Origin: Spirochaetales bacterium | Lineage (GTDB): Bacteria; Spirochaetota; Spirochaetia; Treponematales; Rectinemataceae | Length of the DNA stretch: 6,579 nucleotides | NCBI GenBank assembly: GCA_015657395.1 | Contig: JADLKI010000008.1 | Span: 509,473-516,051 of the forward strand | Reading direction: 5' to 3' | In this document: piece after piece, positions 1 to 6,579 of the stretch | Numbering within the stretch: position 1 is the first letter of the stretch | Layout of the letters: every line of letters begins with the position of its first letter | Translations under genes and position numbers: made by a program | Notes under the pieces: generated by a model | The model's input: the letters and a program-made list of their open reading frames with translations, nothing else | The model's database searches: none | Told to the model about the DNA's origin: nothing

Positions 1-96
1 CCCGAAGCGCCCCTGGAAGTCGAGAATATTCCGGGCTATGAGGATCTGCTCACGAAGGGAGTGGGAGCGTATCTGCTGCCGGTGGCGGCACGATAG
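1..96 (+). CDS. C-terminal end of an unidentified protein (partial)
   Basis: An open frame enters from the left edge in frame 1 and ends at TAG (94-96), giving 31 residues that finish in the tail YLLPVAAR. The codons look like those of the neighbouring genes, and the stop is followed by a structured non-coding region with a terminator, as expected for the 3' end of a real gene. The visible tail has no motif that I recognise, so no function is offered. The gene converges on the aldo/keto reductase and probably shares the bidirectional terminator at 212-248. Coding status is likely but rests on an open frame of only 32 codons plus the context. Confidence 0.6.
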   Translation, partial: PEAPLEVENIPGYEDLLTKGVGAYLLPVAAR

Positions 97-122
97 CATA
101 AAGGGGGACAGAACCAAGATGG

Positions 123-149
123 CGCCCGCCGGAATTCGTTCCGCGGGCG
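123..149 (+). other. Stable hairpin with TTCG loop in the 3' region
   Basis: The arm at 124-134 (GCCCGCCGGAA) pairs with 139-148 (TTCCGCGGGC) over 10 base pairs with one bulged C, and the pair 123/149 can extend it. The loop 135-138 is TTCG, a tetraloop sequence known to stabilise RNA hairpins when closed by C-G, although here the closing pair is A-T. It begins 26 bases after the stop of the upstream gene. The sequence that follows is CATCAAAATG, with no T run, so this is not a standard intrinsic terminator. It may protect the 3' end of the upstream mRNA or be part of a small structured RNA; the role is inference. Confidence 0.5.
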
Positions 150-211
150 GCATCAAAATGAAGGGGCGCGGCTGAAGCGGCGCCGAGAGAAAGGCCGCGC
201 GTCGCTCTTTA

Positions 212-248
212 AAAAGGGGCGCCATGGCTAAAAGGCCGCGCCCCTTTT
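212..248. terminator. Bidirectional Rho-independent terminator
   Basis: A perfect 11-bp stem forms between 212-222 (AAAAGGGGCGC) and 238-248 (GCGCCCCTTTT), with a 15-base loop. Read on the plus strand it is followed by a further T-rich tract (ACTTTTAC). Read on the minus strand the stem ends in CCCCTTTTT. Both directions therefore have the GC stem, the upstream A run and the downstream T run. It starts about 35 bases after the stop codon of the minus-strand aldo/keto reductase and about 115 bases after the stop of the plus-strand gene ending at 96. This is the expected place for one terminator shared by two converging genes. Confidence 0.85.
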
Positions 249-282
249 ACTTTTACGGAAGTGTCTTCTTTTTGCCGAGGCA

Positions 283-1263
283 TCATCCCTGTCGCGCAAG
301 CAGCGGCTCCAGAGCCGCGTCGATCTTATTCAGCACATCCGGCGTCAGTTTCGGCAGCACATCGAGCGCGCCGAGGTTCTCTTCGAGCTGGGAGAGGCGG
401 CTCGCGCCCGTGATGACCGTGCTCACGTTCGGATTGTGCGCAACCCAGGCGATGGCGAGCTGGCTCATCGTGCAGCCGAGCGACTCGGCGATCGGGCGCA
501 GTTTTTCGATGGTCGCGATGACTTCATCGTGGTACCAGCGCTCCTTGAGCCAGTCATATCCCGGAAGCGCAAAGCGCGAGTCCTTGGGGATGCCGTCTCT
601 GTATTTGCCTGACAGGAGGCCCGAGGCCAGAGGGCTGAATGTGGTGAGGCCGAGACCGGTGCCGCCGTAGAGGCGCGCGAATTCCTTTTCGACCTTTGTG
701 CGGACGAGCATGCTGTACTGCGGCTGCTCCATCTGCGGTTTCCTGAGATTGCGCCTGTCGGCGATCTCCCATGCCTCGCGGATCTGTTCGGCGGACCACT
801 CGCTCGTGCCCCAGTACAGCGCCTTGCCGGCGGAGACGATGTCGTGCATGGCCCACACGGTCTCTTCGATCGGAGTGTCTGGGTCGGGGCGGTGGCAGAA
901 GAGGAGGTCGACATACTTCATGCCGAGGCGGTCGAGGCTCCCCTCGATGCCTTCGAGGAGATATTTGCGGTTGAGAGTGTTCTTCTCGTTCGGGCCTTCG
1001 TTGATGCCCCAGAAGAGCTTGGTTGAGACGAGGTATGAGCCGCGCCTGAAACCGAGTTTGCGGAAGGCCTGGCCCATGATGGTTTCGGACTTGCCGCCCG
1101 CGTAGACTTCGGCGTTGTCGAAGAAATTGATGCCGTGGTCGTAAGCATATTTGATCATCGGTGTGGCGGAGTCGACATCGACCTGCGAACCATAGGTGAC
1201 CCATGAGCCGAGCGACAGCACTGACACTTTGATTCCGGCGGAACCTAATCGGCGATACAGCAT
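283..1263 (-). CDS. Aldo/keto reductase, Kv channel beta-subunit-like (AKR6-type)
   Basis: Predicted 326-residue soluble TIM-barrel oxidoreductase that reduces aldehydes or ketones with NADPH; the natural substrate is unknown. The AKR tetrad is complete: D49 and Y54 (in FFDNAEVY), K82 (in STKLFWG) and H124 (in FCHRPD). Similarity to mammalian Kv-beta runs end to end as I recall that family: the WVTYG strand, the [13 protein letters not shown] segment, [12 protein letters not shown] (149-160), [13 protein letters not shown] (209-221), [12 protein letters not shown] (262-273) and the QLEENLGAL tail (292-300). Residues matching the cofactor 2'-phosphate contacts of Kv-beta2 are present (K220, R230, S288, Q292), so NADPH is inferred. 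The ATG at 1263 is chosen because AAAAGGAG lies 7 bases upstream and the family's N terminus begins here. A longer frame back to 1368 adds 35 arginine- and cysteine-rich residues unlike the family. The gene is probably monocistronic, divergent from sbcD, and ends at the terminator at 212-248. E. coli YghZ-type reductases (AKR14) are the nearest alternative class. Confidence 0.93.
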   Translation of the reverse strand: MLYRRLGSAGIKVSVLSLGSWVTYGSQVDVDSATPMIKYAYDHGINFFDNAEVYAGGKSETIMGQAFRKLGFRRGSYLVSTKLFWGINEGPNEKNTLNRKYLLEGIEGSLDRLGMKYVDLLFCHRPDPDTPIEETVWAMHDIVSAGKALYWGTSEWSAEQIREAWEIADRRNLRKPQMEQPQYSMLVRTKVEKEFARLYGGTGLGLTTFSPLASGLLSGKYRDGIPKDSRFALPGYDWLKERWYHDEVIATIEKLRPIAESLGCTMSQLAIAWVAHNPNVSTVITGASRLSQLEENLGALDVLPKLTPDVLNKIDAALEPLLARQG

Positions 1264-1270
1264 TGCAGCA

Positions 1271-1278
1271 CTCCTTTT
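1271..1278 (-). promoter_or_regulatory. Ribosome binding site deciding the reductase start
   Basis: On the minus strand the sequence AAAAGGAG lies 7 bases before the ATG at 1263. It is a near-ideal SD site and settles the start against in-frame upstream candidates, including the ATG at 1284 and the longer frame from 1368. Confidence 0.85.
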
Positions 1279-1393
1279 GAGCATTGTGCGGGCCCGGCGC
1301 ATGAAGCGCGTCACAGGCGGGACATCGCAGCGGCCGCAACACCGGGATGCCGGCAGGCCTCCGGGCAAACAGTCCTCCGTCCCTCGCCTAGAA

Positions 1394-1422
1394 TTGAGCC
1401 CTGCCTAAAAACATACTACACT
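1394..1422 (+). promoter_or_regulatory. Candidate sigma-70-type promoter for sbcDC
   Basis: TTGAGC (1394-1399) and TACACT (1417-1422) match the -35 and -10 consensus at four of six positions each, with an ideal 17-base spacer. The spacer and -10 form a local AT-rich island (CTAAAAACATACTACACTG) in GC-rich DNA. Transcription would start near 1429, leaving a leader of about 18 bases that begins next to the SD site at 1431. The match is by eye only. No equally good minus-strand promoter for the divergent reductase was found in 1279-1446. Confidence 0.4.
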
Positions 1423-1430
1423 GAATGGCG

Positions 1431-1436
1431 AAAGGA
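1431..1436 (+). promoter_or_regulatory. Ribosome binding site of sbcD, two possible starts
   Basis: AAAGGA lies 10 bases before the ATG at 1447 and 7 bases before an in-frame TTG at 1444. Both spacings are usable, so the two starts cannot be separated on this site alone; they differ by one residue. ATG is preferred as the commoner codon. Confidence 0.6.
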
Positions 1437-1446
1437 AAGATTTTTG

Positions 1447-2691
1447 ATGCCGTCGACCGACAATATATTCAAAATCCTCCATATGTCCGACCTTCATCTG
1501 GGCAAAAATCTGAGGTCGCAGGACCTCGCCGAGGATCAGGCCTATGTGCTCGGCCAGATTGTGCGGCGGGCGGAGGAACGTGCGCCCGATCTTGTCATCA
1601 TCTCGGGCGATGTGTTCGACCGCAGCATTCCTTCGGAGAACGCCCAGACCATGTTCGGCCGTTTCATGGCCGACCTTCGGCGCGCCCTGCCGGAACAGGC
1701 CCGCACCCTCGTCATTCCGGGAAACCACGACTCGCCGCGCCGCATCGCATTTGCGGCGGAACTGTTTGAAGCGGTCGGCATCCATCTGGTGAGCGATATA
1801 AGGTGCGACCCTGCTCTGGTGCTGGAAAGGGGTGGGAAGCGGGCGGCAGTGTGGGCGCTGCCCTTCGTGACCCACGGCGCCTACCATGAGTTCCGGCGGA
1901 GTCTGCCCGAGGACACGCCTGCGGATGCCCCCAGCGACGGCTCCATGGCGGAGCGCGTGGCGGGTATCGTCGCGCACCTCCGTCCCCGTTTCGGCGAGTA
2001 TGACCTGAACATCCTCGCGGCGCACTGCTATGTCCGTGGAGCCGCGCTCTCCGAATCGGACACCGCGTTCATCGGAGGGACGGAGGCGGTGCCGGCTTCC
2101 CTATTCGATGGTTTTGACTATGTCGCGCTGGGGCACCTGCACCGGATGCAGGCTCTGTCCCCGAAGATGTGGTATTCGGGCGCGCCCATGGCGATGTCCT
2201 TCGGGGACGGAGGCAGCGATAAAGGCCTTCTGTATACCGAACTCGGCGCGGCGACGGCTCCGAAGGTCGAGCCGGTCACGCTCGAGCCCCTGCGCGCGTT
2301 CAGGCGCGTGCGCGGCAGTTTCGCGGAACTGACGGCGGAGTCATTCCCCTTCAGTTCGGATTACGTGGAAGTGATCCTGACGGATGATAACCCTGTCTAT
2401 AACGCGTTCAATGAGCTTGCCGCGCATTTTCCCAATCTCGCTTCCGTGCGCCAGGAAGCCTTTGAAAGAATGGCTGCCGGAACGGGGCCCAATGGCCTGC
2501 CCGCCGACGAAGCTCTTTCGGATACGGAAAATCGGCAGGCGCTCGGTCTGTTGCAGGGGGATGCGCGCCACGCCGCGGCCCTGAGAGACTTCGCCTCCTT
2601 TGCACGATGCATCCTCGAAGAGCCGCCGCCGGAAGATATGGTGAAGGCTTTCGAGCCGCTCCTCTCGGAAGCGGAACAGGAGCTCGCATGA
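1447..2691 (+). CDS. sbcD: Exonuclease subunit SbcD (Mre11 family)
   Basis: The 414-residue nuclease subunit of the SbcCD (Mre11-Rad50) complex. It acts in the cytoplasm on double-strand ends, DNA hairpins and protein-blocked ends, using two metal ions, normally manganese. The calcineurin-like phosphoesterase motifs occur in order: D15 and H17 (SDLHLGK), D55 (SGDVFDRS), N93 and H94 (PGNHDSPRR), H193 (AAHCYVRGA), and H230 and H232 (ALGHLHRMQ). All metal-binding and catalytic positions look intact. Residues from about 275 onward match the capping/C-terminal SbcD region, and the last 60 or so residues are helical and probably bind the base of the SbcC coiled coil. The length is close to E. coli SbcD (400 residues). 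The stop overlaps the sbcC start as ATGA, which implies translational coupling and an equimolar supply of the partners. An in-frame TTG one codon upstream (1444) is an alternative start. Confidence 0.97.
   Translation: MPSTDNIFKILHMSDLHLGKNLRSQDLAEDQAYVLGQIVRRAEERAPDLVIISGDVFDRSIPSENAQTMFGRFMADLRRALPEQARTLVIPGNHDSPRRIAFAAELFEAVGIHLVSDIRCDPALVLERGGKRAAVWALPFVTHGAYHEFRRSLPEDTPADAPSDGSMAERVAGIVAHLRPRFGEYDLNILAAHCYVRGAALSESDTAFIGGTEAVPASLFDGFDYVALGHLHRMQALSPKMWYSGAPMAMSFGDGGSDKGLLYTELGAATAPKVEPVTLEPLRAFRRVRGSFAELTAESFPFSSDYVEVILTDDNPVYNAFNELAAHFPNLASVRQEAFERMAAGTGPNGLPADEALSDTENRQALGLLQGDARHAAALRDFASFARCILEEPPPEDMVKAFEPLLSEAEQELA
2678..2682 (+). promoter_or_regulatory. Ribosome binding site of sbcC inside sbcD
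   Basis: AGGAG lies 5 bases before the ATG at 2688, within the last codons of sbcD. Together with the ATGA overlap it fixes the sbcC start and rejects the longer in-frame extension back to 2607, which would run through sbcD coding sequence in another frame. Confidence 0.8.
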
Positions 2692-5600
2692 GGCCGCTGA
2701 CACTCTCCTTCGAACACTTCGGCCCCTACCGCCAGCGCCAGGACATAGATTTTTCCGCTCTCGACGATTTTTTTCTCATCTACGGCAAGACAGGCTCCGG
2801 CAAAACCACCATTTTCGATGCGATCGCGTATGCACTGTACGGCGAGGCCGTCGGGGGACGGAGCAATCTCGAGCGCGAACTCGTCTCTCGCTTTTCCCCC
2901 GCAGGGAGCAGGCCCTGGGTCGAATTCGAATTTTTTGCCTCGTCAGCCCGCTGGAAAGTATGCCGGAGCCTCCCTTACAGAAGGCAGAACCGGAAGGGAA
3001 AAGAATCCGAGGCCGCCGGCGAAGTCTCCCTGTACCAGATGAATGAGGCGGGAACCTATGAGCTCCTGGCCGACCGGCCCACGACGGTGAATCAGACCTT
3101 GCTCGAGCTCTTGCGCCTGAGCGCCGATGAATTTTCGAAGATTGTGCTGCTGCCTCAGGGAGAGTTCCAGCAATTTCTCGAGATGAAGACCACTGAGCGG
3201 GTTGAGATTCTCGAAAAGCTTTTCGATGTAAGAATCTACGACGAAGTGACCGAGATCGCCCGCAGAAAGGTTGTGCAGCTGGACGCTTCGCTGAGGGCGA
3301 GGCACGAGGAACTCGAGCGTATATCGAATGAGTTGGGGACAGAGCCTGCTGCCCGCATGGCCGAGTCGGAAAAGGTTCTCCTCGAATTCGACGCCCGAAT
3401 CGAGAAAGTGGCGCAGGAAGCATCTCTTCTGGAGACCGAGACCGCGCAAAAAAATGAACGGCTTGCGTTCTGGCAGTCGCTTCTCGCGGCCTGGAGAGGC
3501 TTTTCGGAGATTGAACGGTCGAAACCGGCCTTTGACGAGCGCGAAAAGCGGCTCGAAGCGGCGAAGACTCTCTCGGCGCTCGGAAGCTCCGCCGGTCAGA
3601 TCGACAGTCAGCGCGACGAAGTCGCCGCAGCTCTGGAAAGAGCTCTGCACACGGGGACGGAGCTTGCAAGGCTTGAGTCGGACAGAAGCGAAATAGAGGC
3701 TGCGCAGAAAAGACTGCCTCATCTCAGAGAGGCGCAGGACGGGCTCCAGCGCCGCGCCGCTCTCTATCAGAGGGCGCTGGAAGCGTGGCGGCAGAAGGCG
3801 GAGCTTGAGCGCCAGCGACTGGAAGCACTTCAAAGACTGAAAGCCGCTGTCGGACAATGCGTGCGGCAAGAGCAAGCCATTGCCGCGCTGAAGGACGGCA
3901 TAGCGGAGCTGGACAGGGCTGTGGCGGGAGAGCCCGGGGCCCAGGAAGAGCTGCAGAAAAATCTCGTGGCGGGCGAGGCGCTCAAGCGGATAGGGGCGCT
4001 GTTCGAGCAGAAGGAGAATATTGAAGCACAGCGCTCCGAAATCTTACGTAAGATTCAGAGTACGGAAGGTTTGTTCCTCTCCATCGACCGCGACCTCGCC
4101 GCTGCCGAAAAAAATCGCGCCCGCATGGATGAAGAGCTCCGCCATGCGCAGGCCGGCCTTCTCGCCGCTTCAATGGCCGCCGGCGAGCCCTGCCCCGTGT
4201 GCGGTTCGCGGGAACATCCAAAGCCCGCAGGTCTCCCCGAGAGCGCACCAGATGAAGAGAGCGTCAGGAAGGCGAGGGAGGCGGTCGAAACGATAAAATC
4301 TTCGCGCGCCGCTCTTCTTCAGAACAAGGAGAACCTGGAGAGTCGCCTGTCGGAATTCGTGCAGGAGCTCGAGACTGCGACCCGGAAAATCTCGGAAGAA
4401 TGGCGCGCGCACGCGGGGGAATTCCCCGGAGAGGTATCGCGAGGCGCGATCGAATCGGCCGGTGCAAACCTGAAGTCGCGGCAGCGTGATCTCGAGCGGA
4501 GGCTGAAAGGGTATCGCGATGCGCGCGAAGAATTGCAGCAGATGCGCCGGACACTCGAGGAGGCCGAGCGCGACTATGCCCGGATTCAGAAGGGAAAAGC
4601 CGCCCTCGAAATTGCATGCGCGGAACTGGATGCCCGCCTGGGCTCTCTTGTTGAACAGGCGGGGAACGAAGATCCCCAGCCGCGGCTCCAGGAGGCCCAA
4701 GCGCGTCTCCTCTCCCTGCAGAAGGAGGTTTCAGGCGCGGAAGCGCGCGCACAGGAGTGGCAGGTAGCCTACAGCGCGGCGAACACGGAGATCGAGATAC
4801 ATCTGGCGACGATCGCGTCGAAAGGGGCGGCCCTTGCGGCCGGTCTAGGGCAATTCCTCGGCGAGGCCGAGAAAGCGGACGTGGACAACCTCTTTCATGC
4901 CCTGGAATCTTCCGAAGGGGCGGCTCCTCCGCCGGAACCTCATCCGCAATTCCAGCCCGGGCCCCGGCGTGCCACCGAAGCATCCATTCAAGATGCCTTG
5001 CGTGCCCTTGCCCGCGGTCTGCCGCAGACAGAGAAATTCGGGCCGGACTCAGATCGTCTCAACGGCCTTGCCAGGTCGCTCGAAGCGGTTTTTTCCGCGC
5101 ACGCGATCAGCGAAGCCGGGGCCCTCGATCTGATTGAGGATATCCTGCGCGCCGTCTGGCCCCAGAACCGGATACGGGAGGAAGAGAAGGCCCTTTCAAC
5201 CTTCAGGGATTCCTACGCGAGGCTGCGCACATCCTACGAAGTGCTCGCCGCGCGCGTGCAACCTCTGTCCCCGCTCGAACTCGAGCAGGAAGAGCGCACC
5301 CTCGTCGCGGCCCTGGACGCTCTCGCGGAGCGCAAAAAGGCTCTCGACGCTTCCGGCTCCGAGCTGCGCAGCAAGCGGGCGCGCCTAAGTGCGGAGCTCG
5401 AGCGGCTGCGACAGCAGCTCTCCCGTGCCGAGTCGCTCAAGGGCGAATATTCTGCCGCCACGGAAGAATTCGGCAGGCAGGAAAAACTTGCCCGGCTGCT
5501 CTCCGGCAGCCTCAATCCCCAGAGAAAGATGCCTTTCAAGAACTATGTGCTCGGCCTTCAGTTCCGGGAGATCGCCGCGCGCGCTTCCGAGCGGCTCTAC

Positions 5601-6014
5601 CGCATGAGCAGCGGGCGCTACATCGTCGAGGCGGACATCTTGAGCGGCAGCGGCAATCAGAAGATCGGGCTCGAACTCTTCGTGACCGACGCGTGGAATG
5701 GCGCGCGGCGGCCTGTCGGCACGCTCTCGGGCGGCGAGAAGTTCATGCTTTCGATAAGTCTGGCGCTTGGACTGGCGGATTCGATTCAGGAGCGGGCGGG
5801 AGCGCAGCGCATCGAGTCGCTCTTTATCGATGAGGGCTTCGGGAGCCTCGATGAGGAGTCGCTCTCGCTCGCCATCTCCGTGCTGGAGGAACTGCGGGGC
5901 GACAAGACGATCGCGATTATCTCGCATGTGGATGAACTCTACAGCCGCATTCCTTCGAGAATTGTCGTCAAGAAGGGCGTGAGCGGCTCCCGCCTCGAGT
6001 TCGAACGGGACTAG
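2688..6014 (+). CDS. sbcC: Exonuclease subunit SbcC, zinc-hook ATPase (Rad50 family)
   Basis: The 1108-residue SMC-like ATPase of SbcCD; ATP binding and hydrolysis open and close the complex and control access of the SbcD nuclease to DNA ends. The N-terminal half-domain has Walker A (GKTGSGKTT, 33-41) and the Q-loop (LLPQGEF, Q157). A first coiled-coil arm runs from about 190 to 500 and is rich in E, A, R and L. The zinc hook CPVCGSREHP has C502 and C505; two such hooks bind one zinc and join two molecules. The returning arm runs from about 510 to 950 and is broken by a proline-rich stretch at 747-759. The C-terminal half-domain has the ABC signature LSGGEK (1013-1018), Walker B with the catalytic glutamate (LFIDEG, D1048 and E1049), the D-loop SLDE (1053-1056) and the H-loop H1080 (ISHVDEL). 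All catalytic elements are intact. E. coli SbcC has 1048 residues, and the extra length lies mainly in the second arm. The gene is translated from an ATGA overlap with sbcD. No clear terminator follows in 6015-6127. Confidence 0.97.
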   Translation: MRPLTLSFEHFGPYRQRQDIDFSALDDFFLIYGKTGSGKTTIFDAIAYALYGEAVGGRSNLERELVSRFSPAGSRPWVEFEFFASSARWKVCRSLPYRRQNRKGKESEAAGEVSLYQMNEAGTYELLADRPTTVNQTLLELLRLSADEFSKIVLLPQGEFQQFLEMKTTERVEILEKLFDVRIYDEVTEIARRKVVQLDASLRARHEELERISNELGTEPAARMAESEKVLLEFDARIEKVAQEASLLETETAQKNERLAFWQSLLAAWRGFSEIERSKPAFDEREKRLEAAKTLSALGSSAGQIDSQRDEVAAALERALHTGTELARLESDRSEIEAAQKRLPHLREAQDGLQRRAALYQRALEAWRQKAELERQRLEALQRLKAAVGQCVRQEQAIAALKDGIAELDRAVAGEPGAQEELQKNLVAGEALKRIGALFEQKENIEAQRSEILRKIQSTEGLFLSIDRDLAAAEKNRARMDEELRHAQAGLLAASMAAGEPCPVCGSREHPKPAGLPESAPDEESVRKAREAVETIKSSRAALLQNKENLESRLSEFVQELETATRKISEEWRAHAGEFPGEVSRGAIESAGANLKSRQRDLERRLKGYRDAREELQQMRRTLEEAERDYARIQKGKAALEIACAELDARLGSLVEQAGNEDPQPRLQEAQARLLSLQKEVSGAEARAQEWQVAYSAANTEIEIHLATIASKGAALAAGLGQFLGEAEKADVDNLFHALESSEGAAPPPEPHPQFQPGPRRATEASIQDALRALARGLPQTEKFGPDSDRLNGLARSLEAVFSAHAISEAGALDLIEDILRAVWPQNRIREEEKALSTFRDSYARLRTSYEVLAARVQPLSPLELEQEERTLVAALDALAERKKALDASGSELRSKRARLSAELERLRQQLSRAESLKGEYSAATEEFGRQEKLARLLSGSLNPQRKMPFKNYVLGLQFREIAARASERLYRMSSGRYIVEADILSGSGNQKIGLELFVTDAWNGARRPVGTLSGGEKFMLSISLALGLADSIQERAGAQRIESLFIDEGFGSLDEESLSLAISVLEELRGDKTIAIISHVDELYSRIPSRIVVKKGVSGSRLEFERD

Positions 6015-6127
6015 CGGGCCGCGGGAACACGCGCCTCGTACGTGCCTCACATTCGCTGGGCCGCCGCCGTGAGTGGCTGCCCGCGCCCCTTCATCCTCCG
6101 GGCCCTTCCCTGCGAAACGCCCCGCGC

Positions 6128-6579
6128 CTATGCTTCTATTTTCCCGCTGTACATTTGTCCGAGAAGCTCGCGCAGCTCCGCGTCGGTAAAGGCGCGCGGG
6201 CTCGCTTTTCTTCGTCTGTAGGAAAGGGCGTCGGCCAGAATGCTCTCGAAATAGGACGAGGGCACTTCTGCGGCCTCAAGGTTCTCGGGAATGCCGATGT
6301 CGCGCCCGAGGCGGGCGATCGCGCGCACCGATTCCCCGGCGCCGATGCCGCTTTTCCCCGTAAGCGCCTGTCCGATGCTGGAGAGTCGTTCGCCGGCATC
6401 GGGGATGAGCGTGTTCATCACAAAAGGAAGCAGAATCGCGTTTGCAAGGCCGTGCGCAAGTCCGGCCATCGCGCCGACCGGGTGGGCGAAACCGTGCACC
6501 ATGCCAAGTCCGGCCTGCGAGAGAGAAACGCCCGCCAGCGTCGCGGCCATCGCCATGTCGCTTCTGGCTTCCGGAACGG
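6128..6579 (-). CDS. Iron-containing alcohol dehydrogenase, C-terminal part (partial)
   Basis: A minus-strand frame ends at TAG (6130-6128) and stays open to the right edge, so the N terminus is missing; 149 residues are visible. The segment EARSDMAMAATLAG leads into GLGMVHGFAHPVGA and then LAHGLANAILLP, the hallmark of the group III (Fe-ADH, PF00465) helical domain. Histidines at 6494-6496, 6482-6484 and 6452-6454 have the +4 and +10 spacing of H263, H267 and H277 in E. coli FucO, where H263 and H277 bind the metal. The family reversibly oxidises alcohols or reduces aldehydes with NAD(P). The exact substrate (lactaldehyde, propanediol, methanol, butanol) cannot be told without the NAD-binding half. 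The methionine at 6556 is internal, not the start, because homology continues upstream of it. The gene converges on sbcC with a 113-base gap and shows no functional tie to it. Confidence 0.92.
   Translation of the reverse strand, partial: VPEARSDMAMAATLAGVSLSQAGLGMVHGFAHPVGAMAGLAHGLANAILLPFVMNTLIPDAGERLSSIGQALTGKSGIGAGESVRAIARLGRDIGIPENLEAAEVPSSYFESILADALSYRRRKASPRAFTDAELRELLGQMYSGKIEA

Noticed and set aside
119..175. An 18-codon open frame starting at ATG 119 in the left intergenic region.
   Set aside because: The only purine-rich stretch upstream is too far from the ATG, the peptide is G/R/A-rich and looks like translated GC-rich hairpin sequence, and it overlaps the hairpin at 123-149.
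224..670. A 148-codon plus-strand open frame that starts inside the terminator.
   Set aside because: Its ATG lies in the terminator loop and nearly all of it is antisense to the well-supported aldo/keto reductase. Its composition is that of a shadow frame.
1264..1368. A 35-residue N-terminal extension of the aldo/keto reductase.
   Set aside because: The extension is R/C/P-rich and unlike the family N terminus, while a strong SD site sits immediately before the ATG at 1263.
1405..2025. A 206-codon minus-strand open frame over the start of sbcD.
   Set aside because: It is antisense to the phosphoesterase motifs of SbcD and shows no family resemblance. Long antisense frames are common in GC-rich genes.
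2607..2687. An upstream extension of the sbcC frame inside sbcD.
   Set aside because: The ATG at 2688 has AGGAG at 5 bases, the ATGA overlap with sbcD and the normal family N terminus (MRPLTLSFEHFGPY).
2776..3875. Two long minus-strand open frames of about 300 codons over the first part of sbcC.
   Set aside because: They are antisense to conserved Walker A, Q-loop and coiled-coil coding sequence, arginine/serine-rich or low in recognisable motifs, and have no supporting SD site or neighbour.
3250..5540. Repetitive-looking E/A/R/L-rich coding sequence, checked as a possible repeat array or low-complexity artefact.
   Set aside because: It is the coiled coil of SbcC. The resemblance comes from heptad composition, and no exact DNA repeat unit was seen.
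1..6579. A defence island or a new multi-gene system centred on the SbcCD-like ATPase and nuclease.
   Set aside because: SbcD and SbcC have all standard motifs in the usual gene order. The neighbours are ordinary oxidoreductases on the opposite strand, with no toxin, methylase, mobile element or unusual domain.

Overview
The window is a GC-rich, densely coded stretch of ordinary bacterial chromosome. Genes sit close together, have Shine-Dalgarno (SD) sites of the AGGAG type, and there are no IS elements, CRISPR arrays, tRNAs, rRNAs or phage genes. The organism cannot be named from these genes. They fit a high-GC bacterium, probably Gram-negative or from a poorly sampled lineage.

Layout, left to right. 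(1) Positions 1-96 hold the last 31 codons of an unidentified plus-strand gene. (2) Positions 97-282 are non-coding and unusually structured: a hairpin with a TTCG loop, then a strong terminator that works on both strands, placed between two converging genes. (3) Positions 283-1263 (minus) encode an aldo/keto reductase. It is closely related to the beta-subunit family of animal voltage-gated potassium channels (AKR6-like) and has a full catalytic tetrad. (4) Positions 1264-1446 are a divergent intergenic region with a candidate promoter for the next operon. (5) Positions 1447-6014 (plus) are the two-gene operon sbcD-sbcC, joined by an ATGA overlap. Together they encode the bacterial Mre11-Rad50 nuclease/ATPase that processes DNA hairpins and blocked double-strand ends. 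(6) Positions 6015-6127 are a short convergent spacer with no clear terminator. (7) Positions 6128-6579 (minus) are the C-terminal part of an iron-containing alcohol dehydrogenase that runs off the right edge.

Only SbcD and SbcC clearly work together. The two oxidoreductases flank the operon on the opposite strand and show no functional link to it. I see no new multi-gene system here. The points most worth a second look are the proline-rich insertion that lengthens one arm of the SbcC coiled coil, the Kv-beta-like reductase, and the repeated, alternatively pairing arms around the terminator at 161-248.
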